Positions 37,281 to 46,341 are shown, counted from the first letter of the stretch. The stretch: 64,000 nucleotides of DNA from an uncultured Porphyromonadaceae bacterium (GCA_900538555.1 UPYI01000006.1:1-64000), one strand, 5' to 3'. Numbers and translations: made by a program. The notes: a model not told the origin generated them from the sequence alone.

Positions 37281-38387
37281 ATGAGTACTGACAAGTTGAT
37301 AACATTGGCAATCCATACATTCGAGAAAGCGAATGAAATAAAGCCGATATTGGAAGCTCAGGGAATAGAAGTGACGATCCAGAATGTAAATCTGTCGAAC
37401 CCGGAAGTTTCGTCGGGGGTACGCGTACGGATACACGAATCGGATTTACCGCATGCGTTGGCTATATTGGAAAAGAGAGCCGGTATGTCGTCCGAAAGGG
37501 CGGAGGAGAAGGACGGGATAACCCGCGTATTGATTCCGGTCGATTTTTCGGATTACTCGTTGCTGGCATGCCGTATGGGATTCGATTTCGCGGCATCGCA
37601 TGCCAAATCCGAAGTCAAGCTGCTTCACTCGTATATGTTACCGACCACCCGTTCGTTTCAGATACCGGAATTCGATTTGAAAGAACGCGACAATATACGC
37701 TTGATACAGGATGCAGCCCAAACGGAAATGAGCCGGTTTATCGACGATATTGCCACCCGGATAGAACGGGGTGAAATTCCGTCGATCCCATTTTCGGGAC
37801 AAGTCTCGGAAGGAGTTCCCGAAGAAGCCATTCTGCGATATGCCAAAGATTATTCTCCGTCGTTGATCGTAATGGGGACACGGGGAAAGAACCAAAAAGA
37901 ACTCGATCTGATCGGAAGCGTTACCGCCGAGGTATTCGATGCCGCCCGTTATCCGGTATTCGCCGTTCCCGAAAATTTCGCGGGAACCGGTATTCAGGAC
38001 ATTCGGAAGATTGCATTTTTTACTACGTTCGAACAACAGGACTTGATTTTGCTCGATAACTTCATGCGGCTGGCAACCGATCTCACGTTTGAATTGGTAT
38101 TCTTGCATCTGGCTGACGGACAGGATGCCTGGACAGAAGTGAAGCTGTCGGGATTGAAAGACTATTGCGACAAATATTATCCGGGGCGGTCGGTTGAAAC
38201 TTCTATGATAGGACAGGAAAATTTCTTGGAGAACTTAGAGAAATTCTTGAAAGAGGCAGGTATCGACATGTTGGTGATCGGCAACCGTAAACGAAATATA
38301 TTTGCCCGTTTGTTCAATCCGAGCATGGCGCATAAGATGCTGTTCCACAGCGATACGCCGTTGCTGGTCATTCCTTCGAAAGGATAA
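37281..38387 (+). CDS. Universal stress protein with an N-terminal DUF2007-like domain and two Usp domains
   Basis: A 368-residue soluble protein. Residues 1 to about 65 (LITLAIHTFEKANEIKPILEAQGIEVTIQN) resemble the DUF2007 putative signal-transducing domain. Two Usp domains follow. The first (about 75-230) begins ITRVLIPVDFSDYSLLACRMG and keeps the nucleotide-loop-like VMGTRGKNQKELDLIGSVTAEVF. The second (about 235-368) has LVIGNRKRNIFARLFNPSMAHKML, a changed loop. Usp proteins bind ATP or other small ligands under stress. The first domain could bind nucleotide; the second appears degenerate. It is convergent with the epimerase gene. Confidence 0.85.
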   Translation: MSTDKLITLAIHTFEKANEIKPILEAQGIEVTIQNVNLSNPEVSSGVRVRIHESDLPHALAILEKRAGMSSERAEEKDGITRVLIPVDFSDYSLLACRMGFDFAASHAKSEVKLLHSYMLPTTRSFQIPEFDLKERDNIRLIQDAAQTEMSRFIDDIATRIERGEIPSIPFSGQVSEGVPEEAILRYAKDYSPSLIVMGTRGKNQKELDLIGSVTAEVFDAARYPVFAVPENFAGTGIQDIRKIAFFTTFEQQDLILLDNFMRLATDLTFELVFLHLADGQDAWTEVKLSGLKDYCDKYYPGRSVETSMIGQENFLENLEKFLKEAGIDMLVIGNRKRNIFARLFNPSMAHKMLFHSDTPLLVIPSKG

Positions 38388-38397
38388 CGTATTTTTT

Positions 38398-38428
38398 GCA
38401 GGCGGCTGGTTTTATGTCTGCCGCCTGC
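38398..38428. terminator. Stem-loop between convergent usp and epimerase genes
   Basis: GCAGGCGGC and GCCGCCTGC form a 9-bp G/C-rich stem around a 13-base loop. Neither side has a clean T-tract in the right place, so it is a likely but not textbook terminator for the two facing genes. Confidence 0.5.
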
Positions 38429-38435
38429 AATTATG

Positions 38436-39449
38436 TTACTGACAATAATATTCTTTGTACCATCGGGTGAAAGCGGCGATCCCTTCTTTTAAATCGGTCT
38501 GGGGTCTGTATCCGAATCGCCCTTGCAATTTCGAAGTATCGGCATACGTTTGATATACATCACCCTGCTGCATGGGCAGCATCGTCATTTGAGCCTTTTT
38601 GCCTAACGCATCTTCCAACGTGTGTATAAAATCCATTAATTGCATGGGACGGCCGCACCCGATATTATATATTTCGGCAGGGATATTGCCTTGCGGTGCG
38701 TATTGTATCACTTTCACCACCCCTTTGATAATATCGTCGATATAGGTAAAATCGCGCGACATATTACCGTTATTGAAAACTTTGATCGGTTCGCCCGACA
38801 AGATGGCTTTCGTAAACAATATCGGTGCCATATCGGGGCGTCCCCACGGACCGTATACGGTGAAGAAACGTAATCCGGTGGTAGCTATTCCGTATAATTT
38901 GGAATAGACATGTGCCATCAGTTCGTTGGCTTTTTTGGTAGCGGCATACAGAGAAACGGGATTGTCCACACGGTCGTTTTCCGAGAACGGAATTTTTTCG
39001 TTCGTCCCGTACACGGAACTGGACGATGCATACACTAAATGTTTCACATTGCGGTGATGCCGGCAACATTCGAGCAGATTGATAAAACCGACGATATTGC
39101 TGTCGATGTAGGCGTGCGGATTTTCCAATGAGTAACGGACACCAGCCTGTGCCGCCAGATTGACAACGGCTTCGAACGGTACTTCGTCGAATAATTTTTC
39201 CAACGCTTCCCGATCTTCCAGTTGCATTTGTGCAAAATGGTAATCCGGATACCGGCTGCCGGAAACGAACCGGTTGTATTCGATCGAAGATTGTTCAATA
39301 CCGGTTTCTGCCAGCCGGGCATATTTCAACCGGGTATCGTAGTAATCGTTTATCGAGTCGATACCCCATACGGAATGCCCTTGATCGAGCAGGCTTTTGG
39401 CAAGATGAAACCCGATGAAACCGGCAGTTCCTGTAATCAATATTTTCAT
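38436..39449 (-). CDS. NAD-dependent nucleotide-sugar epimerase, UDP-glucuronate 4-epimerase-like
   Basis: A 337-residue extended short-chain dehydrogenase/reductase. GTAGFIG at residues 7-13 is the NAD loop. The catalytic tyrosine motif YAATKKANE and TGLRFFTVYGPWGRPDMA are typical of UDP-glucuronate 4-epimerases. It would make UDP-galacturonate for surface polysaccharide. The start is ATG 39449 (MKILITG), because the promoter lies at 39479-39510, inside the longer open frame. Divergent from two glycosyltransferase genes. Family firm, substrate inferred. Confidence 0.88.
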   Translation of the reverse strand: MKILITGTAGFIGFHLAKSLLDQGHSVWGIDSINDYYDTRLKYARLAETGIEQSSIEYNRFVSGSRYPDYHFAQMQLEDREALEKLFDEVPFEAVVNLAAQAGVRYSLENPHAYIDSNIVGFINLLECCRHHRNVKHLVYASSSSVYGTNEKIPFSENDRVDNPVSLYAATKKANELMAHVYSKLYGIATTGLRFFTVYGPWGRPDMAPILFTKAILSGEPIKVFNNGNMSRDFTYIDDIIKGVVKVIQYAPQGNIPAEIYNIGCGRPMQLMDFIHTLEDALGKKAQMTMLPMQQGDVYQTYADTSKLQGRFGYRPQTDLKEGIAAFTRWYKEYYCQ

Positions 39450-39478
39450 ATTCGCGAAAGACTGATGAAATGTTGTTA

Positions 39479-39510
39479 CAAAGGTATAGAAAACGACGGC
39501 AGAAGCCAAA
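39479..39510 (-). promoter_or_regulatory. Promoter of the epimerase gene (TTTG-N20-TACCTTTG)
   Basis: On the minus strand TTTG (39507-39510) and TACCTTTG (39479-39486) are 20 nt apart. This is one of the cleanest promoter matches in the window and fixes the gene start at 39449. Confidence 0.78.
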
Positions 39511-39591
39511 TTTATTTGCTCCTGCCTTACGTTGAATTTGTGCCACACAGCTATTTCATGTCGATATTAATTCATTAGATTAAAAAATTAC

Positions 39592-39599
39592 TATCTTTG
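39592..39599 (+). promoter_or_regulatory. -7 box (TATCTTTG) before the GT2 gene
   Basis: An exact TAnnTTTG match. The longest frame of the next gene would start at the TTG inside this box, so ATG 39645 is preferred. A 7-bp hairpin (AGGCGAG/CTCGCCT, 39611-39631) lies in the short leader between box and start. Confidence 0.5.
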
Positions 39600-39644
39600 C
39601 GCATATATAAAGGCGAGCCAAAGCCTCGCCTGCCGAAAAAACAG

Positions 39645-40562
39645 ATGGGCATAAATCACGATTCATCGGACACCGATCGCAAATTCTCCATATTGATCCC
39701 TACATGGAACAATCTGGCATATTTGAAGTTGTGTCTGGACAGTTTGAATAAAAATTCGACATACCGTCATCAGATCCTGATACACGTAAACGAGGGCAGT
39801 GACGGTACATTGGAATGGGTAAAACAACATCCGGAATACGAATATACTTACAGTCGGGAGAATATCGGCGTTTGCTGGGCACTGAACGGGTTACGACCGT
39901 TGGTAAAGACCGACTATATATTTTATATGAATGACGATATGTATGTCTGCCCCGGTTGGGATGATGTCCTGTGGAGTGAAATACAGCGTTTGCCCGATAA
40001 TAAATTTTTTTTGTCGGCGACACTTATACAACCGCGTCCGTTTTTTTGCAAAAGCGTGATCGCTCCTGCCAATTTCGGGGAGAGTGTGGAAACTTTCCGC
40101 GAACAGGAGTTACTCGATAAATACCGTCTGTTGCCTCATTCCGATTGGTTCGGTGCGACGTGGCCGCCCAATGTCGTACATAAGGATATGTGGGATCTGG
40201 TGGGAGGATATAGCATCGAGCTTTCTCCGGGCATGTATAGCGATCCCGATTTTTCAGCCAAATTGTGGATGGCAGGCGTACGGTTGTTCAAAGGTTTGTC
40301 CGATAGTAGGGTATATCATTTCGAAGCCCGATCGACCGGACGGGTGAAGAAAAACAACGGCAGTTTGCAGTTCCTGTTCAAATGGGGCATTACATCGGCT
40401 TCATTCATGCGTAATATATTGAAACGGGGCGAGCCGTTCGATCTTGCCCGCCGCGATATCGTCGATCGGAAAGCATTGAATTGGGATCTGCTTCGTAGCC
40501 GTTTGAAACGAATCGTGTGGGCGTTCAGAAAAGATACCCATTCAAAAAATTTATGGGATTAA
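39645..40562 (+). CDS. GT2-family glycosyltransferase
   Basis: A 305-residue GT-A fold transferase. FSILIPTWNNLAYLKLCLDSLNKN near residues 14-37 begins the nucleotide-sugar domain, and DYIFYMNDDMYVCPGWDD (about 92-109) holds the DxD-like acidic motif that binds the metal. A W/Y-rich acceptor region and a basic C-terminal tail follow. No membrane helices are seen. It likely adds a sugar in LPS or capsule synthesis, given the adjacent GT4, epimerase and sugar-kinase genes. Its TAA stop is followed at once by copy B of the 81-bp repeat. Confidence 0.86.
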   Translation: MGINHDSSDTDRKFSILIPTWNNLAYLKLCLDSLNKNSTYRHQILIHVNEGSDGTLEWVKQHPEYEYTYSRENIGVCWALNGLRPLVKTDYIFYMNDDMYVCPGWDDVLWSEIQRLPDNKFFLSATLIQPRPFFCKSVIAPANFGESVETFREQELLDKYRLLPHSDWFGATWPPNVVHKDMWDLVGGYSIELSPGMYSDPDFSAKLWMAGVRLFKGLSDSRVYHFEARSTGRVKKNNGSLQFLFKWGITSASFMRNILKRGEPFDLARRDIVDRKALNWDLLRSRLKRIVWAFRKDTHSKNLWD

Positions 40563-40643
40563 GATAAACTGCAAGCCGGGCGCAGAAGACATCAAGTGAG
40601 AACTTGAATGGATTATGCCGGGACATAGCGGTTATCGAAAACT
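40563..40643 (+). repeat. 81-bp post-stop structured repeat, copy B
   Basis: This starts on the base after the GT2 stop and ends 28 nt before the GT4 start. It is the same length as copy A with no gap in the alignment. The apical hairpin is perfect here: CAAGT, loop GAGA, ACTTG. Compared with copy A some stem positions change as pairs (for example the outer A-T becomes G-C). CCGGG again flanks the hairpin on both sides. A spurious upstream ATG for the GT4 gene (40615) falls inside the element. Confidence 0.7.
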
Positions 40644-40671
40644 GACACAGTTTAAAGCAAGAATAAGAAAT

Positions 40672-41649
40672 ATGAATTTAGGAGTCATCTTACCGCATAC
40701 TAAACTTTACGGAGGCGTAAAGCGTTTTTTGGAACTTGGAAATATATTTATCGAACGAGGTCATCGATTTACCGTTTATACGGTCGATGGTGCAGCCCCT
40801 ACATGGTTCGATTTTAAGGGCGAGACCAAAACGTTCGATGCCCTGACTGTCGATTGCCTTGATGCGCTTTTTACGACAGAGGTGAGATTCCTCGATCAGC
40901 TGACAGGAGCTAATGCAAAGCGGAAGATCCTTTATCATGTCCGTATCACGGAAAAGGTACGGAAGGCATTGAAAATTCCCGGAATCGAAATTTTTGCCTG
41001 CTCTACGAACATATACCTATACGATAAAAAGAAATTCGGGATAGAGGCTTTTAAGGCGGTAGGCGGTGTAAATACGTCGAATTATCAGGTCAAGACCGAT
41101 TATGCCGTGGAAGGTCGTCCATTCTGTGTCATGGCATACGGGCGTTTGGCGGAGCGTGTGAAAGGTACCAAGTACGTGGTACGCGCTTGCGAGAAACTGT
41201 ATAAAAAAGGCTACAATGTAAAACTGTTGTTATTCGATACGGCAGTAAACGAAAAGGCGCAGCGGCTGATCGACAATTTTACGACATCCGTACCGTTCGA
41301 TTTTATTCAGAATCATCCGTTCGATAAGAATTCGGAACTCTTTAACCGGGCGGACGTATTCGTCGCTGCGGAGGATGAAGGGCATGCCGGATGGGCGAAT
41401 ACCGTAGCGGAAGCTATGTCGTGCGGTTTGCCGGTCGTAGCCACTCCTGCCGGAACAAAAGATTTGATTTTCGATGAAGAAACGGGACTGTCTACCCGTC
41501 GCAATTCATATTCGATCCGCAAACGATTGCAACGTCTTATCGCTGATCAGGCATTGCGTGAACGTTTGGGAAAAGCCGCACGCGCACGAATCGAGAATTA
41601 CGATTGGCGTCGTTTGGCAGAACAAATCGAGGCGCACCTCATGCAATAA
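40672..41649 (+). CDS. GT4-family glycosyltransferase
   Basis: A 325-residue GT-B fold transferase with the glycosyltransferase-1 domain: CVMAYGRLAERVKGTKYVVRAC (about 144-165) and the donor-binding ADVFVAAEDEGHAGWANTVAEAMSCGLPVVAT, including the E-x7-E-type AEDEGHAGWANTVAEA. MNLGVILPHTKLYGG at 40672 is the proper N-terminus; an upstream ATG belongs to the repeat element. It probably acts in the same surface glycan pathway as the GT2 upstream. Its end overlaps the convergent kinase gene by 11 nt. Confidence 0.9.
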   Translation: MNLGVILPHTKLYGGVKRFLELGNIFIERGHRFTVYTVDGAAPTWFDFKGETKTFDALTVDCLDALFTTEVRFLDQLTGANAKRKILYHVRITEKVRKALKIPGIEIFACSTNIYLYDKKKFGIEAFKAVGGVNTSNYQVKTDYAVEGRPFCVMAYGRLAERVKGTKYVVRACEKLYKKGYNVKLLLFDTAVNEKAQRLIDNFTTSVPFDFIQNHPFDKNSELFNRADVFVAAEDEGHAGWANTVAEAMSCGLPVVATPAGTKDLIFDEETGLSTRRNSYSIRKRLQRLIADQALRERLGKAARARIENYDWRRLAEQIEAHLMQ

Positions 41650-42415
41650 ACATCCGTTTGATTTTTTTACGGGTATTCCGGATAAAACTTTTTCTCCGGG
41701 TTCTTCGGTTGTGCCGGCAAGTCAGGTTTATCAGGCGTTCTTGTGCCTGTGCCGAATCGGCGTGCCAGAGTTTGGCATATTCATCGGCTACGATCCGTAG
41801 CATCGGTTCTTCCAATTCGAGTTTCGACAGGTTCTGCAATCCTTTTTTATATGATACGTGGGTCAGTTGCGTGCGGTTCAGATCGACTAAATAAAAATCG
41901 AATGTACCGTTTTCATTTCTTTTCAGTAATGTATTGCCGCCCGAATGATCTATAAAGTAGATCTGTTTCCGGTGGAAATCGAACGTAAACCGGGCTATAC
42001 CGCGAAGTATTGATTCCTGTTCTGCCGGAAATGCGGCAATTGCTCTTCGAAAGGTATAAGCCTGATCCAGTTGCAGGCAAATGTAGTAACTGCGTGTAAT
42101 GCCTATACCATTCCGGCACGTGATGTAAGCAACCGGTTCGGGCGTGTTCACTCCGACCGAAAGAAAATGCGAAGCATAGATAAAAGCCCGTTCGGCTTTC
42201 GGCTTCCGGAAGTGGGCATATACGAAACGGTTGAGTATATGCGGCGGGCGGTAGGATTTGACACAAAATCTTATTCCGTCGCATTCGATAACTTTAAGCG
42301 TATTGCGTGCTGCGTAAATCGTTTCTCCTTCCGTTTCGAAGCGATCGGGGAGCGACTGTATCTTCTCCTTTAAGTAAGCGTATTTCGGGTTTATATGGCA
42401 AATGACTTTCTCCAT
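41639..42415 (-). CDS. InaA/Kdo-kinase-like lipopolysaccharide kinase
   Basis: A 258-residue protein with a diverged protein-kinase fold: CVKSYRPPHILNRFVYAHF (lysine in the ATP site), a catalytic loop of the form IYFIDHSGGNTLL (about 150-162), and DFYLVDLNRTQ where the DFG-like Asp would be. This matches the InaA/KdkA group that phosphorylates LPS core sugars. It is leftward, convergent with GT4, and 63 nt downstream of relA on the same strand. Substrate inferred from family and neighbours. Confidence 0.8.
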   Translation of the reverse strand: MEKVICHINPKYAYLKEKIQSLPDRFETEGETIYAARNTLKVIECDGIRFCVKSYRPPHILNRFVYAHFRKPKAERAFIYASHFLSVGVNTPEPVAYITCRNGIGITRSYYICLQLDQAYTFRRAIAAFPAEQESILRGIARFTFDFHRKQIYFIDHSGGNTLLKRNENGTFDFYLVDLNRTQLTHVSYKKGLQNLSKLELEEPMLRIVADEYAKLWHADSAQAQERLINLTCRHNRRTRRKSFIRNTRKKIKRMFIA

Positions 42416-42478
42416 GTATTCATTTCTCCCCGGAATGATATTCCGGATTCTTTCTTGTTCGGATAAACAGCCGGCTAT

Positions 42479-44689
42479 TCAGACCATGCTGCGTTGTATA
42501 TCTTTTACTCCTTTTACGGTTTTTAATTTCTTAATCAGTGTGTTCAATGACGACAGATCGCTGATGGCGACCGATATATGTCCTTGAAACAGCCCGTCGC
42601 GCGATTCGATCGAGATGCTGCGCATATATACGTCTTTCTCTTTCGATATGATCGACGATATGTTGGTGACGATACCGATGTTGTCGTTTCCGACGATATG
42701 CAGCACTGCCACATATTTTGACCCCATCTTGCCTGCCCAGCGGGCATTGATGATGCGGTATTGATAGCGGCTGCGGATATGTTTGGCATTCGGACAATCC
42801 TTTTTATGTATTTTGATAGTTCCTTCGGTAGAAACGAATCCGAATATATCATCGCCGAAAATCGGGTTACAGCATTTCGACAGGCGGTAGTTTATCCCTT
42901 TCAGGTCGCTGCCGATCACCAGTTCATCTTCCGAGATATTGTCGGGCGTCAAAGTATATTCTTCGGCTGCCCGTACTTCGGTCTCGTTTTCGGGATGTGC
43001 CAACTCGTTGTATTGGTCTAATACTTGATTGGTGTCGAGCCGTTCGTTCGCCAGATCGTTATAAAAATCGGTTACGGTCTTGAACCCCAGTTTCCGGATC
43101 AGACGCATCATTACGGCGTCGTCCATTTCCATTTTGCGGTTCTTGAAACGACGCTGCAACATCTCTTTCCCTAATTCTGCCGCTTTGTTCTCGATCTCAT
43201 TCAGTGCCTGACGTATCTTTACTTTGCACTTGATAGTCGTTGCGATATTGAGCCAGTCGCGTTTCGGCGTTTGGTTCTGAGAGGTCAGAACTTCGATCGT
43301 GTCGCCGTTTTTCAAGACGTATTTGATCGTTTCCAGTTTCCCGTTTACTTTGGCTCCGGTACATGACGCACCGATGCGTGAATGTATCAGGAAAGCGAAA
43401 TCCAATACGGTTGCACCAGCCGGCAGCTTGTACAAATCGCCTTTGGGGGTAAATACGAATACTTCTTTGTCGTAAAGATCCATTTTGAAGTCTTTCATCA
43501 ACCCCAACGGTCCGCCTTTGCTGGCAGCTTCCAGAATCGAACGTACGTTGTTCATCCACGAATCCAGATCGTTCTCGCTCTTGATACCTTTATATTTCCA
43601 ATGGGCAGCCAATCCTCGCTCGGCAATCTCGTCCATACGCCGTGTCCTGATCTGTATCTCCACGCGCCGGTTGTCCACGGTGAGCACCGTGATATGCAAC
43701 GATTCGTAACCGTTTTCTTTCGGGACGGTCAGCCAGTCTTTCATACGTTCCGGAATCGGCTTGTAGTTCGGATCGTCCGTGATTTGCGAATAGGCAAGCC
43801 AGCAATCGTCTATCTCTTTTTCGATCGGAGTGTCGATTATGATACGAATGGCAAACAGGTCGTAAATGCGGTCGATGTCGATCTTCTGCTTTTTCATTTT
43901 ATTCCAGATCGAATAGATCGACTTGGTACGTCCTTTGATTTCGAATTTCAGTCCGCACTTATGGAGTTTCTCTTCGATCGGAGCGATGAATTCCGCGATG
44001 TATTTATCGCGGTCTCGTTTGGTTTCGCTCAGTTTATGGGCTATCTGCGAGTACACCTCCCGGTTGGTATATTTCAAAGAGAGGTCTTCCAGTTCCGATT
44101 TGATATTGTACAGTCCCAGACGGTGAGCCAGCGGGGCAAACAGATAAGAAGCCTCGCAGGCAATTTCGTAGCGATAGTTTTCGTTCGGATGGTGATTGAT
44201 TGCACGCATGATGCAGAGCCGTTCCACAATCATGATGATAATGACCCGGATGTCTTCGGCAAACGTCAGCAGCAATTTCTTGAAGTTTTCACTTTCTACG
44301 GCAGCTTGTTTGGCAGATAATTTACGCGCCTTGTTCAGTCCTTTGATGATTTTGGTGCAATCGTTATCGAACTTTTGTTCGATTTGCTCCAACGTCGCGC
44401 AATCGTCGGCAACTAAATTGTTCAGCAATATGGCAAGGATCATGCCCCGCTCGGTACCGATTTTATCGCAAAGCAACAGTGCGGTATTCAGATCGTGTAG
44501 GGCAGGGTTGATCCCTTGACGGGTCCGCTGATAATGTCCGGTCTCCACGGCGTGGGTTACCAGCCGGCGTATTTCGCGACATTCGCTATCGGAAAGCACC
44601 CCCGATACCGTATATAACAGATTTTTGTATCCGCAAACAAACTCTTTTCTCTCCTCTTCCGTAAAATATCTTTTCTCCGCCATAAGCAT
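42479..44689 (-). CDS. relA: RelA/SpoT-family (p)ppGpp synthetase with a degenerate hydrolase domain
   Basis: A 736-residue RSH protein with the full domain order: HD-hydrolase-like (about 40-190), synthetase (about 230-360; GRTKSIYSIWNKMKK, NGYESLHI, VEIQIRT), TGS (about 405-465; DKEVFVFTPKGDLYKLP), and ACT (about 660-735). In the hydrolase domain all usual metal ligands are changed: NP at 61-62 for HP, Asn90-Asn91 for His-Asp, and VERLCIM for ADRLHNM. It should therefore make but not break (p)ppGpp, like E. coli RelA. A bifunctional partner is expected elsewhere in the genome. Start at 44689; 44683 is equally possible. Confidence 0.92.
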   Translation of the reverse strand: MLMAEKRYFTEEERKEFVCGYKNLLYTVSGVLSDSECREIRRLVTHAVETGHYQRTRQGINPALHDLNTALLLCDKIGTERGMILAILLNNLVADDCATLEQIEQKFDNDCTKIIKGLNKARKLSAKQAAVESENFKKLLLTFAEDIRVIIIMIVERLCIMRAINHHPNENYRYEIACEASYLFAPLAHRLGLYNIKSELEDLSLKYTNREVYSQIAHKLSETKRDRDKYIAEFIAPIEEKLHKCGLKFEIKGRTKSIYSIWNKMKKQKIDIDRIYDLFAIRIIIDTPIEKEIDDCWLAYSQITDDPNYKPIPERMKDWLTVPKENGYESLHITVLTVDNRRVEIQIRTRRMDEIAERGLAAHWKYKGIKSENDLDSWMNNVRSILEAASKGGPLGLMKDFKMDLYDKEVFVFTPKGDLYKLPAGATVLDFAFLIHSRIGASCTGAKVNGKLETIKYVLKNGDTIEVLTSQNQTPKRDWLNIATTIKCKVKIRQALNEIENKAAELGKEMLQRRFKNRKMEMDDAVMMRLIRKLGFKTVTDFYNDLANERLDTNQVLDQYNELAHPENETEVRAAEEYTLTPDNISEDELVIGSDLKGINYRLSKCCNPIFGDDIFGFVSTEGTIKIHKKDCPNAKHIRSRYQYRIINARWAGKMGSKYVAVLHIVGNDNIGIVTNISSIISKEKDVYMRSISIESRDGLFQGHISVAISDLSSLNTLIKKLKTVKGVKDIQRSMV

Positions 44690-44710
44690 CTGTTATTGGG
44701 AAATCTTCGA

Positions 44711-44718
44711 CAAATATA
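44711..44718 (-). promoter_or_regulatory. -7 box (TATATTTG) before relA
   Basis: An exact TAnnTTTG match on the minus strand, 22 nt before the relA start. No clear -33 box. Confidence 0.4.
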
Positions 44719-44761
44719 TATTTTTTATCGGGAATCCCTATGTTTTTTAATAGCTTTTATG

Positions 44762-44769
44762 TAGTTTTG
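44762..44769 (+). promoter_or_regulatory. -7 box (TAGTTTTG) before the DUF4301 gene
   Basis: An exact TAnnTTTG match 31 nt before ATG 44800. The -33 region is weak. Confidence 0.4.
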
Positions 44770-44799
44770 GAATCGGTTTTATATTAATTTTTAATAACG

Positions 44800-46320
44800 A
44801 TGTTTACACCTGAAGATCTAAAACTATTTGCAGAGAAAGGGATCGAAGTATCCCGGATCGAAGAACAATTGAATGATTTCAAGAACGGTTTCCCGTTTTT
44901 GAAAATCAGTGCGTCTGCCTCCATCGGAAACGGCATTCTGGCTGTGGACGAGACGGAAGCGAACAAGTACCTGGATATTTGGGATAATTATCTCAAAGAA
45001 AATCACAAGATTGTGAAATTCGTTCCGGCATCCGGCGCTGCAAGTCGTATGTTCAAAAACCTGTTTGAATTTGTGGATGCACCCTATGAGGTCCCGACGA
45101 ACGATTTTGAAAAGAAATTTTTCGACAAAATCACGAATTTCGCCTTTTACGACGACCTGAACTCCGTTTGTCAGAAAAACGAAGGAATGGATATCCCTGC
45201 ATTGATGGCGGCCGGGAAGTATAAGGCGGTAGTTAAAAACCTGCTGGATGCATCGGGCTTGAATTACGGTGCGCTGCCCAAAGGCATGCTGAAATTCCAT
45301 CACTATGCCGATACGAACCGTACGGCAATGGAAGAACATTTGGCAGAAGGTGCCATGTATGCCGGGAATGAGAATAAAGAGGTAAATGTGCATTTTACCG
45401 TTTCGCACGAGCATCTCGATTATTTCAAGAAATTGGTGGCTGACAAGAAAGCCGAATACGAAAAGCAATACGGAGTTTCTTATCATATCAGTTTCTCGGA
45501 GCAAAAACCTTCGACCGATACTATTGCCGCCGATCTGAATAACGAACCCTTCCGCGATAACAACGGGAAACTGTTGTTCCGTCCGGGCGGACATGGCGCT
45601 TTGATCGAAAATCTGAACGATATCGATGCCGATGTTATTTTTGTCAAGAATATCGACAATGTCGTTCCCGACCGGTTGAAAGAGACCACGGTCCGTTATA
45701 AGAAAATCATCGGAGGTGTCTTGGTATCTTTACAGAAACAGATCGAGGAATATCGCAACTTGTTGCTCTCGGGTAAATATTCGATCGAGGATCTGCGTGC
45801 CATGATCGAATTCCTGCACAAGAAACTGTTTATCCGCAATCCGGAAATCAAGCATCTTGAAGATGCGGAACTTGCTCTTTACCTGTTGAAGAAATTCAGC
45901 CGCCCGTTGCGGGTATGCGGTATGGTGAAGAATGTAGGGGAACCGGGCGGCGGTCCGTTCCTTGCCTACAATTCCGATGGTACGATCTCGTTGCAGATTC
46001 TGGAAAGTTCGCAGATAGATGTAAATAATCCCGAGGCCAAAGCTCAGTTTGAGAAAGGTACGCACTTCAATCCTGTGGATTTGGTTTGCGCAGTCAAGAA
46101 TGGGAAAGGGGAGAAATACGATCTGCCGCGTTATGTCGATAAGAATACCGGATTTATTTCGTCGAAATCGAAAAACGGCAAGGAGTTGAAAGCGTTGGAA
46201 TTACCCGGACTGTGGAACGGGGCAATGAGCGATTGGAACACGTTGTTTGTCGAAGTTCCTATCGAAACGTTCAATCCGGTAAAAACGGTAAACGATCTGT
46301 TACGCGAACAACATCAATGA
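44800..46320 (+). CDS. DUF4301 protein (nucleotidyltransferase-like)
   Basis: A 506-residue soluble protein matching the Bacteroidota-specific DUF4301 family. FVPASGAASRMFKNLF (about 75-90) and RPGGHGALIENLNDIDADVIFVKNIDNV (about 264-291) resemble the nucleotide loop and sugar site of UDP-sugar pyrophosphorylases, and GEPGGGPF lies near 382-389. A sugar-nucleotide transferase role is plausible but only inferred. It is divergent from relA and ends at a strong bidirectional terminator. Confidence 0.85.
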   Translation: MFTPEDLKLFAEKGIEVSRIEEQLNDFKNGFPFLKISASASIGNGILAVDETEANKYLDIWDNYLKENHKIVKFVPASGAASRMFKNLFEFVDAPYEVPTNDFEKKFFDKITNFAFYDDLNSVCQKNEGMDIPALMAAGKYKAVVKNLLDASGLNYGALPKGMLKFHHYADTNRTAMEEHLAEGAMYAGNENKEVNVHFTVSHEHLDYFKKLVADKKAEYEKQYGVSYHISFSEQKPSTDTIAADLNNEPFRDNNGKLLFRPGGHGALIENLNDIDADVIFVKNIDNVVPDRLKETTVRYKKIIGGVLVSLQKQIEEYRNLLLSGKYSIEDLRAMIEFLHKKLFIRNPEIKHLEDAELALYLLKKFSRPLRVCGMVKNVGEPGGGPFLAYNSDGTISLQILESSQIDVNNPEAKAQFEKGTHFNPVDLVCAVKNGKGEKYDLPRYVDKNTGFISSKSKNGKELKALELPGLWNGAMSDWNTLFVEVPIETFNPVKTVNDLLREQHQ

Positions 46321-46341
46321 TAGAATAACCTCCGGTGGGAG

